A stretch of DNA of 13,852 nt from JAKVCB01 sp963578605 (GTDB lineage: Bacteria > Planctomycetota > Planctomycetia > Pirellulales > Lacipirellulaceae), in the NCBI GenBank assembly GCA_963578605.1, contig CAUZEA010000134.1:1-13852 (forward strand). Direction: 5' to 3'. Below are positions 1 to 7,410 of this stretch, in pieces; positions within the stretch are counted from its first letter, which is position 1; each line of letters opens with the position of its first letter. The translations under genes were made by a program, and so were the position numbers. Under the pieces are notes generated by a model. The model saw only the letters and a program-made list of their open reading frames with translations. It did not search any database and was not told the origin of the DNA.

Positions 1-25
1 GCTGCAGGTGGTAGCAGAGTTTGCA

Positions 26-119
26 CTAGCTTTGATTAACAACATATTGCAGGATTTGCACGACCTGCTTGGGATTTCGTGCGGTCGCACAAGCTGCCGC
101 GTCAATTTCTTTGATCGCT
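26..119 (-). pseudogene. 3'-end remnant of a second ytoQ copy
   Basis: Read on the minus strand this stretch encodes AIKEIDAAACATARNPKQ followed by VVQILQYVVNQS and a TAG stop at 28-26. It matches the last 30 residues of the intact YtoQ-family protein at 1806-1348 with five substitutions. Nucleotide similarity runs from about 1-119 against 1323-1441, with roughly a dozen mismatches by hand count, and continues about 25 bp past both stop codons. It stops abruptly near 119, only 24 bp after the stop of the isomerase gene. No start codon or N-terminal YtoQ sequence precedes it: upstream the frame runs into the isomerase 3' end. It is therefore a truncated duplicate and not a working gene. Whether a further duplicated gene follows beyond the left edge cannot be seen. 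Confidence 0.85.
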
Positions 120-143
120 TGGGGCAACCTCGCCGACAAGTTT

Positions 144-1005
144 TTATGCCACCTGCCGCTCCGCTTCCTTCATATAACTGATTGCCTGCTCGAGGACGGT
201 CTTCCAGTCCGGTTTGGCAGGCACACTATCCATCGACAGATAGCCCGTAAAATTCATTTCCTGAAGTGTTTTGGCAATCCCGGGGAAGTCCAAATGTCCC
301 GTACCGAGGATGGCGCGGTTACTCTCGGCCAGATGAATGTGCATCAACCGACTTCCGATCGATTGAAGAGTTTCGATGATCGGTCTATCTGCCATGTTCA
401 TATGATAAAAATCAGCCTGAACCCCCAGATTGTCCATGCCGATCTCGTTAATGACACGCTGTGCTTCAGGAATTGAGTTCAGATATCCGGCATGCGCCTC
501 AAATTTATTCACCGGTTCAATGGTGATGTTGACACCTTTGGGCGCTGCGTACTCGGCAACCTCTCGAGCCGAACGGACAAAGTGGTCATGCAACGTTTCG
601 ATCGGTGTCGAAGACAGGGGATATTCATTACTCAATAGGACAGGCGCAAAGCTCAAACAGTGGTGGAGCCTCGAACTCGGCGGCCAAGTCCACAGAACGT
701 TTGGCATACCCCACGCCTCGCATGCGTACCGACTCGTCGGTCGAACACAAATCTCGCTGCTCGCCGCAGTGCCAGGGTGCCCAGGCGCCAAGCAGAGCGG
801 GCACCTTCAACCCCAGCGAAAAGGCCAAATCGCGTACCTCGTGGAACTGTTTTCGATCGACCCGGTCCGGTTCCGCATCCATGTCCACACCGTCGTAGCC
901 GGCCTCGGCAATCGCCTCGAGCACCTTGTGCGGATGTTCCCAAACACTGCATCCGGCATCGCCGGTCGTCAAAACATTAAGCACTACGGAATACTTAAGA
1001 GCCAT
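144..1005 (-). pseudogene. Sugar phosphate isomerase/epimerase, TIM barrel, one frameshift
   Basis: This resembles the xylose-isomerase-like / hydroxypyruvate-isomerase-like TIM-barrel family, which uses a divalent metal to isomerise or epimerise sugars or sugar acids in the cytoplasm. The N-terminal part (MALKYSVVLN to FELCACPIE, about 125 residues) lies in one frame and stops at TAA 630-628. The rest (NEYPLSSTPIETLHDHF to EAERQVA) continues in another frame to the stop at 146-144. Skipping a single base next to that TAA joins them into about 286 residues, a normal family length, and the span of 862 bp is one base more than a multiple of three. Likely metal-site segments are ITIEPVNKFE, VQADFYHMN and MHIHLAESNR; the last expected acidic ligand appears as Asp in LSMDSVP. 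The start at 1005 is preferred over ATG 1020 because GGAGG lies 8 nt upstream. It is the last intact-length gene of the minus-strand cluster. Either a recent pseudogene or a sequencing error; the exact substrate is unknown. Confidence 0.8.
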
Positions 1006-1347
1006 GAGGTGATCCTCCAACTTAAATGCAAATTGGTGAAAATTTCAAATCAAGTTGCCAGCACAAACTTTCTGTTGACGGCCCGCCGCGCAAAGGTCCC
1101 CGTTCGACACGTTCTATTGCGCCGACACCTGATCCGAGCGTGACAGAACCTGGTCGGCCAGCGCAAGTTTGGACCAGTCGGTAGGATCTTGCCTGGCTTG
1201 GGAAACGCTTTCACGAGAATTGGTAAACGATGTGTCCATCGCACGGGCTCCGATTTTCATCAGGCACAAAATTGCGCAAGTGAAGACGTTGTCGATTCGT
1301 GTTGGAGAGACTGGCTGTTGATACTACAGGTAGTTGCAGGTTTTGCG
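1006..1347. other. 342-bp gap between ytoQ and the isomerase gene
   Basis: I find no convincing gene here. The minus-strand frame 1244-1050 and the plus-strand frames show basic, low-information translations with no recognisable family. The isomerase ribosome-binding site is at 1018-1014. The 25 bp next to the ytoQ stop (1323-1347) recur at 1-25, so they belong to the duplicated segment. The length of the gap suggests the isomerase could have its own promoter, but I could not identify one with confidence. Confidence 0.5.
1014..1018 (-). promoter_or_regulatory. Shine-Dalgarno site of the isomerase gene
   Basis: GGAGG on the minus strand ends 8 nt before ATG 1005-1003. This selects that start over the in-frame ATG at 1020-1018, which itself overlaps the Shine-Dalgarno sequence and so is unlikely to be used. 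Confidence 0.7.
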
Positions 1348-1806
1348 CTAGCTTTGGTCAATAACATATTGCAGGATTTGCACGACCTGCTTGGGATCTC
1401 GTGCGGTTGCACAAGCTGCCGCGTTAATTTCTTTGAGCGCGTGATCTAATTCGGCATCGTGCAACGTGATTAGTGGTTTTCCGAGTGCCACGGCGCAGCC
1501 TGCATCAAACGCGGCATTCCATTGGCGATATTGTAATCCAAATCGGACGACAACTATATCCGCATTGGCAAGCAGAGTCCGGGTGCGAATGGCATTGATT
1601 CCTGCTCCCTTGCGATCTTTCCAAAAGGGATTCGGTTCTTCTCCCAGAATTGCAATGCCACAGTCGTCGCTGGCGGCGTGGTCGACAACCGGGCCAGTGA
1701 GTTGCACTGGTAATCCTGCCTGGCGGATGCCCTCTGCAATCTCATCTCGCCACGGCGAGTGGATTTCACCCGCAAGATAAATATTCCAAAGACGGGAATC
1801 GGTCAT
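1348..1806 (-). CDS. ytoQ: YtoQ family protein
   Basis: The protein has 152 residues, the usual size for the YtoQ family, which has a fold related to nucleoside 2-deoxyribosyltransferases; its biochemical role is unknown. Hallmarks are YLAGEIHSPWRDEI near the N-terminus (10-23), GPVVDHAASDD (38-48), KGAGINAIRTRTLLANADIVVVRFG (from 66) and QWNAAFDAGCAVALGKPLI (95-113), all at positions recalled for Bacillus YtoQ. No signal peptide or membrane segment is visible. It starts 36 bp after the SDR stop, so the two genes are probably co-transcribed. No strong Shine-Dalgarno sequence precedes ATG 1806, which may mean translation depends on coupling to the SDR gene. A second, truncated copy of its 3' end lies at 119-26. 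The family call is firm; assignment to a pathway is only by neighbourhood. Confidence 0.88.
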   Translation of the reverse strand: MTDSRLWNIYLAGEIHSPWRDEIAEGIRQAGLPVQLTGPVVDHAASDDCGIAILGEEPNPFWKDRKGAGINAIRTRTLLANADIVVVRFGLQYRQWNAAFDAGCAVALGKPLITLHDAELDHALKEINAAACATARDPKQVVQILQYVIDQS

Positions 1807-1842
1807 GTTGTTTTCGAGGAAGTTCGCGGTCGTCTTGTCAGA

Positions 1843-2649
1843 TCACCAGGCAGTCCAACCACCATCGACGGTAATGTTTTGGCCGGTAATATAACTGCCC
1901 GCGTCACTGGCCAGTAGAATAAGAGCCCCCTTGAGTTCGTGGGGCAGGCCCATTCGTTTCATGGGGAGTTTGTCTGACAGACGTCGAACCTGTTCGGGGT
2001 GTGCCTTTTCGACGTTTGGAAACGGGCCGGGGCTCAGGCAATTCACCCGGACCTGGTCGCCGGCATAGTAGGCGGCAAGATGCCTGGTCAAGTGGATCAC
2101 ACCACCTTTGTGAGCATGGTAAGCGGCTGGACTTGCCATCGCAATACCTTGATAGGCATCTGGATACGAGGCGACCTGACCGTACATCGACCCCAGAAGA
2201 ATGGCCGTGCCACTTGCATTTCGTTCGACGACGTGGTCGCGGAGCTTACGCACAAGTTCGAAATAACCTGCCGTGTTGATTTGATGCCGGTGGAATTCTT
2301 CAAACGAGCAATCGGTAAGATCGTGCCCAATCGGTTCCAGACCGTTGTTGATGAGGATGTCGACCTGGCCAGCGGCTTCAACCGCCGCGGCAAATCCTGA
2401 GGCGATCGATTCTGGATTGGTGTGATCGAGAGCCACACCATGATGGGTGGCCGTACCGGGGGTCGGCAGGTTGGCGGCCGCATCACCTGCGCGAGATGTG
2501 TCGCGGCTGGAAATGACAACTGCTGCGCCGGCTTCGGCCAGGGCCCGGCTGAGAGAAGTTCCCAACCAGCCAGTTCCACCTGTGATCAGGGCAACTTTAC
2601 CCGAGAGATCGAATAACTCGTGGATGGTAGGTTCCGAGTCGGTTGCCAC
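1843..2649 (-). CDS. Short-chain dehydrogenase/reductase (gluconate 5-dehydrogenase-like)
   Basis: A 268-residue classical SDR, an NAD(P)-dependent cytoplasmic oxidoreductase. The Rossmann glycine motif is TGGTGWLG (23-30), with the dinucleotide-side Asp in ALDHT (75). The catalytic tetrad is visible as N125 (HQINTAG), S154 (LGSMYG), Y177 and K181 (YHAHK). PG at 207-208 and the C-terminal GQNITVDGGWTAW (256-268) are typical of sugar-alcohol or gluconate dehydrogenases. One oddity is NNG (101-103) followed by LEP where NNAG is usual. Translation starts at GTG 2649, chosen because AGGAGG lies 8 nt upstream; the nearby ATG at 2656 is out of frame. The gene lies between an MFS permease and YtoQ on the same strand, which suggests oxidation or reduction of an imported sugar or sugar acid. 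The true substrate cannot be read from the sequence. Confidence 0.88.
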   Translation of the reverse strand: MATDSEPTIHELFDLSGKVALITGGTGWLGTSLSRALAEAGAAVVISSRDTSRAGDAAANLPTPGTATHHGVALDHTNPESIASGFAAAVEAAGQVDILINNGLEPIGHDLTDCSFEEFHRHQINTAGYFELVRKLRDHVVERNASGTAILLGSMYGQVASYPDAYQGIAMASPAAYHAHKGGVIHLTRHLAAYYAGDQVRVNCLSPGPFPNVEKAHPEQVRRLSDKLPMKRMGLPHELKGALILLASDAGSYITGQNITVDGGWTAW

Positions 2650-2881
2650 TGTTCATTCCTCCTGTTTTCGGTTGTTGTCGATACAGAATGCACCGTCGAT
2701 TCGGACGGGCAACGCTTTACTTTACCTGTGGCGGGTGCCCGGAAAGGACGGTTTGGAAGGCGTGCCAGACGATTTAGTTGTGCGTATCATCGCAGAGAGT
2801 TTACAGGAAAATGGAGAAATAAGTAACCCGTGCGAATCGTCGATTTGCAGCCCAAGCGAATATGTGTGGTATGGGGGACCT
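2650..2881. other. 232-bp gap between the permease and SDR genes
   Basis: Apart from the SDR ribosome-binding site I see no gene, clear promoter or strong hairpin. Reading frames crossing it on the plus strand are continuations of shadows of the neighbouring genes. The gap is long enough for the SDR and ytoQ to have a promoter separate from the permease. Confidence 0.45.
2658..2663 (-). promoter_or_regulatory. Shine-Dalgarno site that sets a GTG start
   Basis: AGGAGG on the minus strand sits 8 nt before GTG 2649-2647. ATG 2656-2654 is closer to the site but out of frame with the SDR, so this spacing supports the GTG start. Confidence 0.75.
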
Positions 2882-4285
2882 TCAATCGTCAAGCGTGGTT
2901 GCTGCACGCTGCGGTATGAAAAAAACGACGATCAACCCGAAGGCGTAAATAAAGCTGGTGTAGGTTCCGATCGTCGCGTAATCACCGTGAAAGTAACTTT
3001 TCAGCATGGCCCCAGCGAACAACACTCCAACTGCGGTGAGAATACGTCCCCAGTTGAAGCTTACGCCGGCACCGGTGGACCGCACCCGCGTGGGAAACAG
3101 TTCCGGCAGGCAAAGGGGTAACCAGCCGAAGAAGAAGCCACTGAAAAAACCTAACGCACCACACCAAAACAGGAACCAGAATTCATCGTTGTGGGGGGTG
3201 AGAAAGCGAAACAAGACTTGGGCGCTAATCAGTGCTCCCAGGCTGAGCAGGAAATAGCACCGCCTGCGGCCAAGCCATACGGCCAGCCCGCCACCGAGCA
3301 AGCTCGTAACCATGCCGGGCAGAGATCGGGCGATTCCCACACGTGCTTTCAGGCCAGGATCGCCAACCTGGGCTGCCCACGCCATAGCCCAATTCGAGCT
3401 CCCCCAACCTCCAAACAGGGGAATCGTTCCCAGGGCAATTCCCACAATTGTGATCCAGAGAATTGGACGCGTGAAGATCTCACCCAGTCCCACGGATTTC
3501 TTGCGCTCGGCTTTGGCGTTGCCCTGTTTCAGGGCCAGCCACTGTGGTGATTCGGGAACCACGATCAGCACAAACAGCCCCAGCACAACCGGGGTTGCTC
3601 CCAGCCACATAATCCACCGCCAGTCGTCCACGGTTACATGTTTGGTGCTGGCGATCATGTTGAGCGTGAAAATCCCAACGTTGGCTGCGGTACCAATGGT
3701 ACCCGCCAGAATGGGTCGGGAAACGTTGGGCCATGATTCGCTCACCAGTGCAATACCGTTGGGCCACATCCCGCCGATTCCCATGCAGGTAATGAAACGC
3801 ACAACCAGCAGTTGCCATGGCCCCCCGACGAAGACCGTGGCGGCAGAAAAGATGGAGTACCAGAGGATACTGAGCCCCATTGCGTTGGCTCGACCAAAAC
3901 GGTCTCCCACCCAGCCAAAAACGTAGCCTCCCAGCGCGGCACCCAGCAAAAAAGCAGCAATCAATCTGCCGAACCACTCGCCAATAAGGGCTTCCCGCGA
4001 GCTGGCTTTTTCTGCGGAATCTAATGTCCCGTCTTGGTTTTCATCAAACTGGGAAACAATCTCTGGGTTCGGCTCCCGCGATTCTGGTGAGGCAGCAATA
4101 CCTTCCTCGACAAACTTCTGCTGGAGCAAACTCGCCGCCGCATCGCGCATCGCCAGGCTTGAGATGCCCAGTTGCCAGCCCGCACACATCCACCCTAAAA
4201 AGGCGGTTGTCAGGACCAGCGCACAGCTAACGGCCGAAAGGGATGGGGATCCGCCAGATGGCTGTGGACCGGACTTTTGAGACAT
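2882..4285 (-). CDS. MFS transporter with EF-hand loop
   Basis: A 467-residue inner-membrane permease of the major facilitator superfamily, sugar or organic-acid porter type. Hydrophobic segments fit about 12 helices, the first at about 16-38. Family signatures are GWVGDRFGRANAMG (124-137) after helix 2, PESPQWL (244-250) ending the first half and PELFPTRVRSTGAG (394-407) in the second half; these recall the aromatic acid/sugar symporter groups. The loop between helices 1 and 2 is unusually long (about 45-105) and contains DENQDGTLDSAE (81-92), a perfect EF-hand calcium loop with D1, N3, D5, G6, L8, D9 and E12. By topology this loop faces the periplasm. It is the first gene of the minus-strand cluster and is divergent from the aldehyde dehydrogenase. 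No strong Shine-Dalgarno site precedes ATG 4285. The transported substrate is unknown. Confidence 0.88.
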   Translation of the reverse strand: MSQKSGPQPSGGSPSLSAVSCALVLTTAFLGWMCAGWQLGISSLAMRDAAASLLQQKFVEEGIAASPESREPNPEIVSQFDENQDGTLDSAEKASSREALIGEWFGRLIAAFLLGAALGGYVFGWVGDRFGRANAMGLSILWYSIFSAATVFVGGPWQLLVVRFITCMGIGGMWPNGIALVSESWPNVSRPILAGTIGTAANVGIFTLNMIASTKHVTVDDWRWIMWLGATPVVLGLFVLIVVPESPQWLALKQGNAKAERKKSVGLGEIFTRPILWITIVGIALGTIPLFGGWGSSNWAMAWAAQVGDPGLKARVGIARSLPGMVTSLLGGGLAVWLGRRRCYFLLSLGALISAQVLFRFLTPHNDEFWFLFWCGALGFFSGFFFGWLPLCLPELFPTRVRSTGAGVSFNWGRILTAVGVLFAGAMLKSYFHGDYATIGTYTSFIYAFGLIVVFFIPQRAATTLDD

Positions 4286-4549
4286 ATCGTGATTTTGGTA
4301 GGTTCAGACGGTCGGAACTGCCGTGCAGGTTGATTCGTCCCCTCTGCCGTGCTCCATAGACCACCGTAATCTTAAGATCCTCGCTTTTCGTCTGCAATGC
4401 GAGGAATTTGCTTCCTGGACGGCAACGGTTTGAGCGAAAAGTTCCCATACCACGCTTCGCGAATGTGGACCGTCCAGCCAGCATTCAAAAGCAGCGCCGA
4501 CGCCGACGATGGTTTTGAGGTTAAATTCTCCTGGCGGATCGCCCTGTTT

Positions 4550-4591
4550 TTGGTACTTGGGCTTCTAGAGTTGGTACTTGGGCTTCTCGAG
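4550..4591. repeat. Two tandem 21-bp repeats
   Basis: TTGGTACTTGGGCTTCTAGAG (4550-4570) is followed directly by the same unit with one A-to-C change (4571-4591). The unit is a multiple of three, so it gives a seven-residue repeat in whichever frame is read, but no gene across it is convincing. Confidence 0.85.
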
Positions 4592-4703
4592 ATGGTGGAG
4601 TGCTCCGACAGTGGTTTTTTCAATTCGGAATCGTGCCCATAAAATTATGCAAAAATCGGCCTCTAGACGGTTGCAGTAGCGGGCTGAGGGGGTGAAAATT
4701 CAT

Positions 4704-4737
4704 CTCCCACTGGTCCTTTGCGTGTTGGTTGTGGGAG
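4704..4737. promoter_or_regulatory. Inverted repeat upstream of the aldehyde dehydrogenase gene
   Basis: CTCCCAC (4704-4710) and GTGGGAG (4731-4737) form a perfect 7-bp inverted repeat separated by 20 nt. It lies about 160 bp before the aldehyde dehydrogenase start. It could be an operator or an RNA stem; no T-run follows, so it is not a terminator. Confidence 0.3.
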
Positions 4738-4895
4738 CGAGTCAGTTTCTCAACGAGTCGGTTTCTTGACAAAGTGAGAAATGACCTTGCTGAACAGTAG
4801 CGTCAAGGAGTTTGGTTTGCGCTGCTTGTTTGGCGAAATTCATCTTTTCGTCGCTAAACTTCACTTAACGGTTTGATTTAAAAGGACGGTTCGCA

Positions 4896-6452
4896 ATGGC
4901 AACATCTCCAGCTGACATTCAGGCTTTCACAGCGTCTGCATTCACCACATCGGGTAAATTCACAGAGTTCTGCAACAATGGTGGCAAGCCGTTGGGTGGC
5001 ATCATTGGTGGCGAAAGTGTTGTCGGGTCGATGAATGCAACTTTTCAAACGACCGATCCCGGTTCTCAAGAAGTGCTCGCTACGGTCTGCGAGATGGGCC
5101 AGGCTGAAGTCGCGCTCGCCGTCGACGTCGCATCACGGGCGTACTACGGAGACGGCAAAAAAGGTTGGAAAAACACATCTGTGGCAGATCGTATTTCCTT
5201 GGTTCACAAACTCGTGGAACTGTGCGAACGGGATCGAGATATCCTGCTTGCCTGTGAAGTTCGCGACGGAGGCAAAGTTTCAGAACTGGCTGAAGGCGAC
5301 TTCACGCAGATTCGCGCATGTGCCGAGTATTTCTGTGGGGTGTCCGAGCGAATTGCCGTGGGGGATGGCCCGCCAATGCAGATTGGGGATGGCGTGCAGG
5401 CCTTTACGCATCGGGAACCTTGGGGAGTGGTCGCTGGAATCATCCCCTGGAACTACCCAATTGTGTTGACTTCATGGTTTATGTTTCCCGCGCTCCTGTC
5501 TGGCAATACGATTCTTATCAAGCCTGCTGAAGACACTCCGCTCTCGGCCCTTTATATCACCAAACTGGCCGAAGAAGCGGGATTCCCGGCAGGCGTGATC
5601 AACGTGCTGCCGGGCCGTGGCGAGATCACTGGTCAGTGCATCGCCGAGCATCCCGGGGTGCGGTACATCTCGTTCACCGGTTCACCTGGAGTTGGCCAGT
5701 CAATTCTCCGGACCTGTGACCGGCATGGTACGCAGATGAAACGAGAAATGGGCGGCAATGGTGCGGCGATTGTTCTGAGTGATGCTGACCCCGAATTGGT
5801 TGCCCGCATGATTGGCCGTGCCACCAACCAGCACTACGGACAAACGTGCTGTACCATTCACCGAGTTTTTGTTGACAACAAAATCGCCGATGATTTCATC
5901 GACGCGCAGCGAACGTTCTTTGAAGAATTGAAAATCGGTTATCAGGCTGACGAAGGAACTCAGTTGGGCGCCGTTGTGAACTCGACACAGCGGTCCCGCA
6001 TTCTACAAGCTCAACAAGAGACGGTCGCTCGCGGTGGCCAGGCAATCTTGCCCGGCGGAGTTGCCGGAGTCAGCGGTCGAGACGGTTTCTACTTGAAACC
6101 AGCGTTGTACCGCGTGACACCCGGAGTTCATTGCAACCCCGCAGAAGTCTTCCATACCTTTGCCACGGTTTGCCCAGTTGGTTCGGCGGAGGAAGCCCTG
6201 CAGTTGGCCAACGATTCGCCGTATGGACTCGGCGCTAGTGTCTGGACCAAAAACATCGACCAGGGTGTCGCCTTGGCCAAACAATTTCGTGACGGAACCG
6301 GCCAGGTGAATTGCCATAACTCGATCGCATACGGAATGCCCTACGGTGGACAGGGAATCTCAGGAGGTCCCGGTGGCGGGGTGAACTGCGAGGAGACGTT
6401 CCTCGATTACACCCAGCTGAAAGCGGTCTACGTAGCCGAATATCCGGGCTGA
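4896..6452 (+). CDS. Aldehyde dehydrogenase, betaine-aldehyde-dehydrogenase-like
   Basis: A 518-residue NAD(P)-dependent aldehyde dehydrogenase that oxidises an aldehyde to the acid through a thioester on cysteine. Landmarks in order: PWNYP (184-188, N186 of the oxyanion hole), K209 in IKPAE, FTGSPGVG (260-267) for nucleotide binding, general base E284 in REMGGN, nucleophile C318 in GQTC (315-318), and E417 in EVFHTF. Two positions are unusual: the common E-x-F-G-P is EVFHT, and the GGxKxSG motif near the end reads GGQGISGG without the lysine. The first 40 residues form an extended, non-secretory N-terminus. It has an AAAGGA ribosome-binding site with 9-nt spacing and is transcribed alone, divergent from the permease and convergent with mog. 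The family is certain; the substrate (betaine, sugar or other aldehyde) is not. Confidence 0.92.
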   Translation: MATSPADIQAFTASAFTTSGKFTEFCNNGGKPLGGIIGGESVVGSMNATFQTTDPGSQEVLATVCEMGQAEVALAVDVASRAYYGDGKKGWKNTSVADRISLVHKLVELCERDRDILLACEVRDGGKVSELAEGDFTQIRACAEYFCGVSERIAVGDGPPMQIGDGVQAFTHREPWGVVAGIIPWNYPIVLTSWFMFPALLSGNTILIKPAEDTPLSALYITKLAEEAGFPAGVINVLPGRGEITGQCIAEHPGVRYISFTGSPGVGQSILRTCDRHGTQMKREMGGNGAAIVLSDADPELVARMIGRATNQHYGQTCCTIHRVFVDNKIADDFIDAQRTFFEELKIGYQADEGTQLGAVVNSTQRSRILQAQQETVARGGQAILPGGVAGVSGRDGFYLKPALYRVTPGVHCNPAEVFHTFATVCPVGSAEEALQLANDSPYGLGASVWTKNIDQGVALAKQFRDGTGQVNCHNSIAYGMPYGGQGISGGPGGGVNCEETFLDYTQLKAVYVAEYPG

Positions 6453-6483
6453 CGGCCGGGGGTGTGACCAGCAGTTGGTTGCA

Positions 6484-6529
6484 CCAAAACCGATGATCGG
6501 CCGCTCGGCGCGGCTTGCTTACGGTTTGG
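6484..6529. terminator. Possible bidirectional terminator between convergent genes
   Basis: An inner stem GCCGC (6500-6504) / GCGGC (6510-6514) is followed by TTGCTT. It is enclosed by an imperfect outer pair CCAAAACCG / CGGTTTGG (about 6483-6491 and 6522-6529). It lies in the 66-bp gap between the convergent aldehyde dehydrogenase and mog genes and overlaps the mog stop region. The T-run is weak. Confidence 0.35.
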
Positions 6530-7055
6530 CGCCAGGTGGCCGATACGCCTGGATGCGATCCTCGTGCGTCGTCAATCTTGGTCCTTCGATCAGGTCGATG
6601 CAGTAGGGAATCGCTGGAAACACCGCGTCGAGACACTCGCGGATCGCACGCGGCTGGCCAGGCAGATTGACAATCAAAGACTGGCCGCGAACGCCGGCCA
6701 TCTGCCGCGACAAGATCGCCGTGGGAACTTTCTGCAAGGAAACTTCACGCATCAGTTCGCCAAACCCCGGCAGCAATTTTTCGCACACAGCCTCGGTTGC
6801 TTCGGGCGTGATATCTCGCCGCGCGGGACCCGTTCCGCCGGTTGTAATGACCAGGCAGCAATTCTGCTGATCGCACAACTCTTTCAAAACATCGGCCAGC
6901 TGTGTGGGTTCGTCTGGCACGATTCGCGGAACTGGCGTCCAGGCGCAGGAAAGAACTTCGGACAGGTACTCCCCGATCGCGGGACCACCCCGGTCTTCGT
7001 ATTCACCACGACTGGCCCGGTCCGAAACAGTAACGATGCCGATACTAGCCGTCAT
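6519..7055 (-). CDS. mog: Molybdopterin adenylyltransferase (Mog/MoaB family)
   Basis: A 178-residue cytoplasmic enzyme of molybdenum cofactor synthesis that activates molybdopterin with ATP to give adenylyl-molybdopterin before metal insertion. The signature SDRASRGEYEDRGGP (11-25) near the start, the loop TTGGTGPARRDITPEAT (71-87) and the LIVNLPGQPRA segment (127-137) are diagnostic of the Mog/MoaB fold. The start at ATG 7055 (MTASIGIVTVSDR) is chosen because family members begin a few residues before the first strand; the open frame extends to 7223, but the added residues look like nothing in the family. No clear Shine-Dalgarno site is present. No other molybdopterin gene is in view. Convergent with the aldehyde dehydrogenase and divergent from the tandem secreted proteins. 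MogA and MoaB cannot be firmly separated here. Confidence 0.88.
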   Translation of the reverse strand: MTASIGIVTVSDRASRGEYEDRGGPAIGEYLSEVLSCAWTPVPRIVPDEPTQLADVLKELCDQQNCCLVITTGGTGPARRDITPEATEAVCEKLLPGFGELMREVSLQKVPTAILSRQMAGVRGQSLIVNLPGQPRAIRECLDAVFPAIPYCIDLIEGPRLTTHEDRIQAYRPPGAKP

Positions 7056-7410
7056 AACGACACACAGGTTTCTTGCTGTGCCCTGGGAACCAAATATCAA
7101 TGGGATGTCAACATCGCCGCGAACGACCTGGCCACTAAGTGTTTTAAGCGGCATGCTCCAGCAACAGCCAGAGTATGGTGGACAGGTAACTGTCAACCGC
7201 AAGCCGACAATCGTACCGTCCAAGATACCTGCCTACAAGCCACCCCGCCCTTTGGGCTTGTTCACCGCACGACGTCACTTAACTGTTGGGTTCGTTTCCG
7301 AGGGGACAGCTTACCTGGCCACCCATGCAAACCTAATTTGCATAATCCTGATCATAATCCTATGCTGGACTCCCTGCGGACAAATGGTCAGTTATACCAG
7401 GGACGATACC
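7056..7410. other. 355-bp gap upstream of the tandem array
   Basis: No recognisable gene. Frames on both strands are extensions of mog or of the array remnant. The only structure noted is CATAATCCT repeated at 7341-7349 and 7353-7361, each with a -10-like CATAAT but no matching -35 box. Similarity to the tandem genes begins abruptly at about 7411, so this stretch is on the outer side of a recombination or deletion junction. Confidence 0.5.

Larger units (their letters stand above)
4286..4895. other. 610-bp divergent intergenic region
   Basis: It lies between the divergent permease and aldehyde dehydrogenase genes and should carry both promoters. Overlapping frames on both strands (about 4372-4642) give no family I recognise. 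Visible structure: two adjacent 21-bp repeats (4550-4591), an inverted repeat CTCCCAC / GTGGGAG (4704-4737), and a repeated GAGTC(A/G)GTTTCT (4740-4751 and 4757-4768). A perfect TTGACA occurs at 4766-4771 but has no good -10 box at standard spacing. AAAGGA at 4881-4886 is the aldehyde dehydrogenase ribosome-binding site, 9 nt before ATG 4896. Confidence 0.55.

Noticed and set aside
2447..3926. Plus-strand open frames across the permease and SDR genes
   Set aside because: Their translations are low-information shadows of genes with clear family motifs on the minus strand.
4550..4591. Tandem 21-bp repeats as a CRISPR array
   Set aside because: Only two directly adjacent units with no spacers, and no cas genes nearby.
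4372..4642. Overlapping open frames on both strands in the divergent intergenic region
   Set aside because: No recognisable family, no ribosome-binding site, and part of the sequence is a short tandem repeat.
4766..4771. Perfect TTGACA as a -35 box for the aldehyde dehydrogenase
   Set aside because: No acceptable -10 box at 16-18 bp spacing, so a promoter call is not supported.
7056..7223. N-terminal extension of mog to ATG 7223
   Set aside because: The additional 56 residues do not resemble the family, whose members start close to the SDRAS motif.
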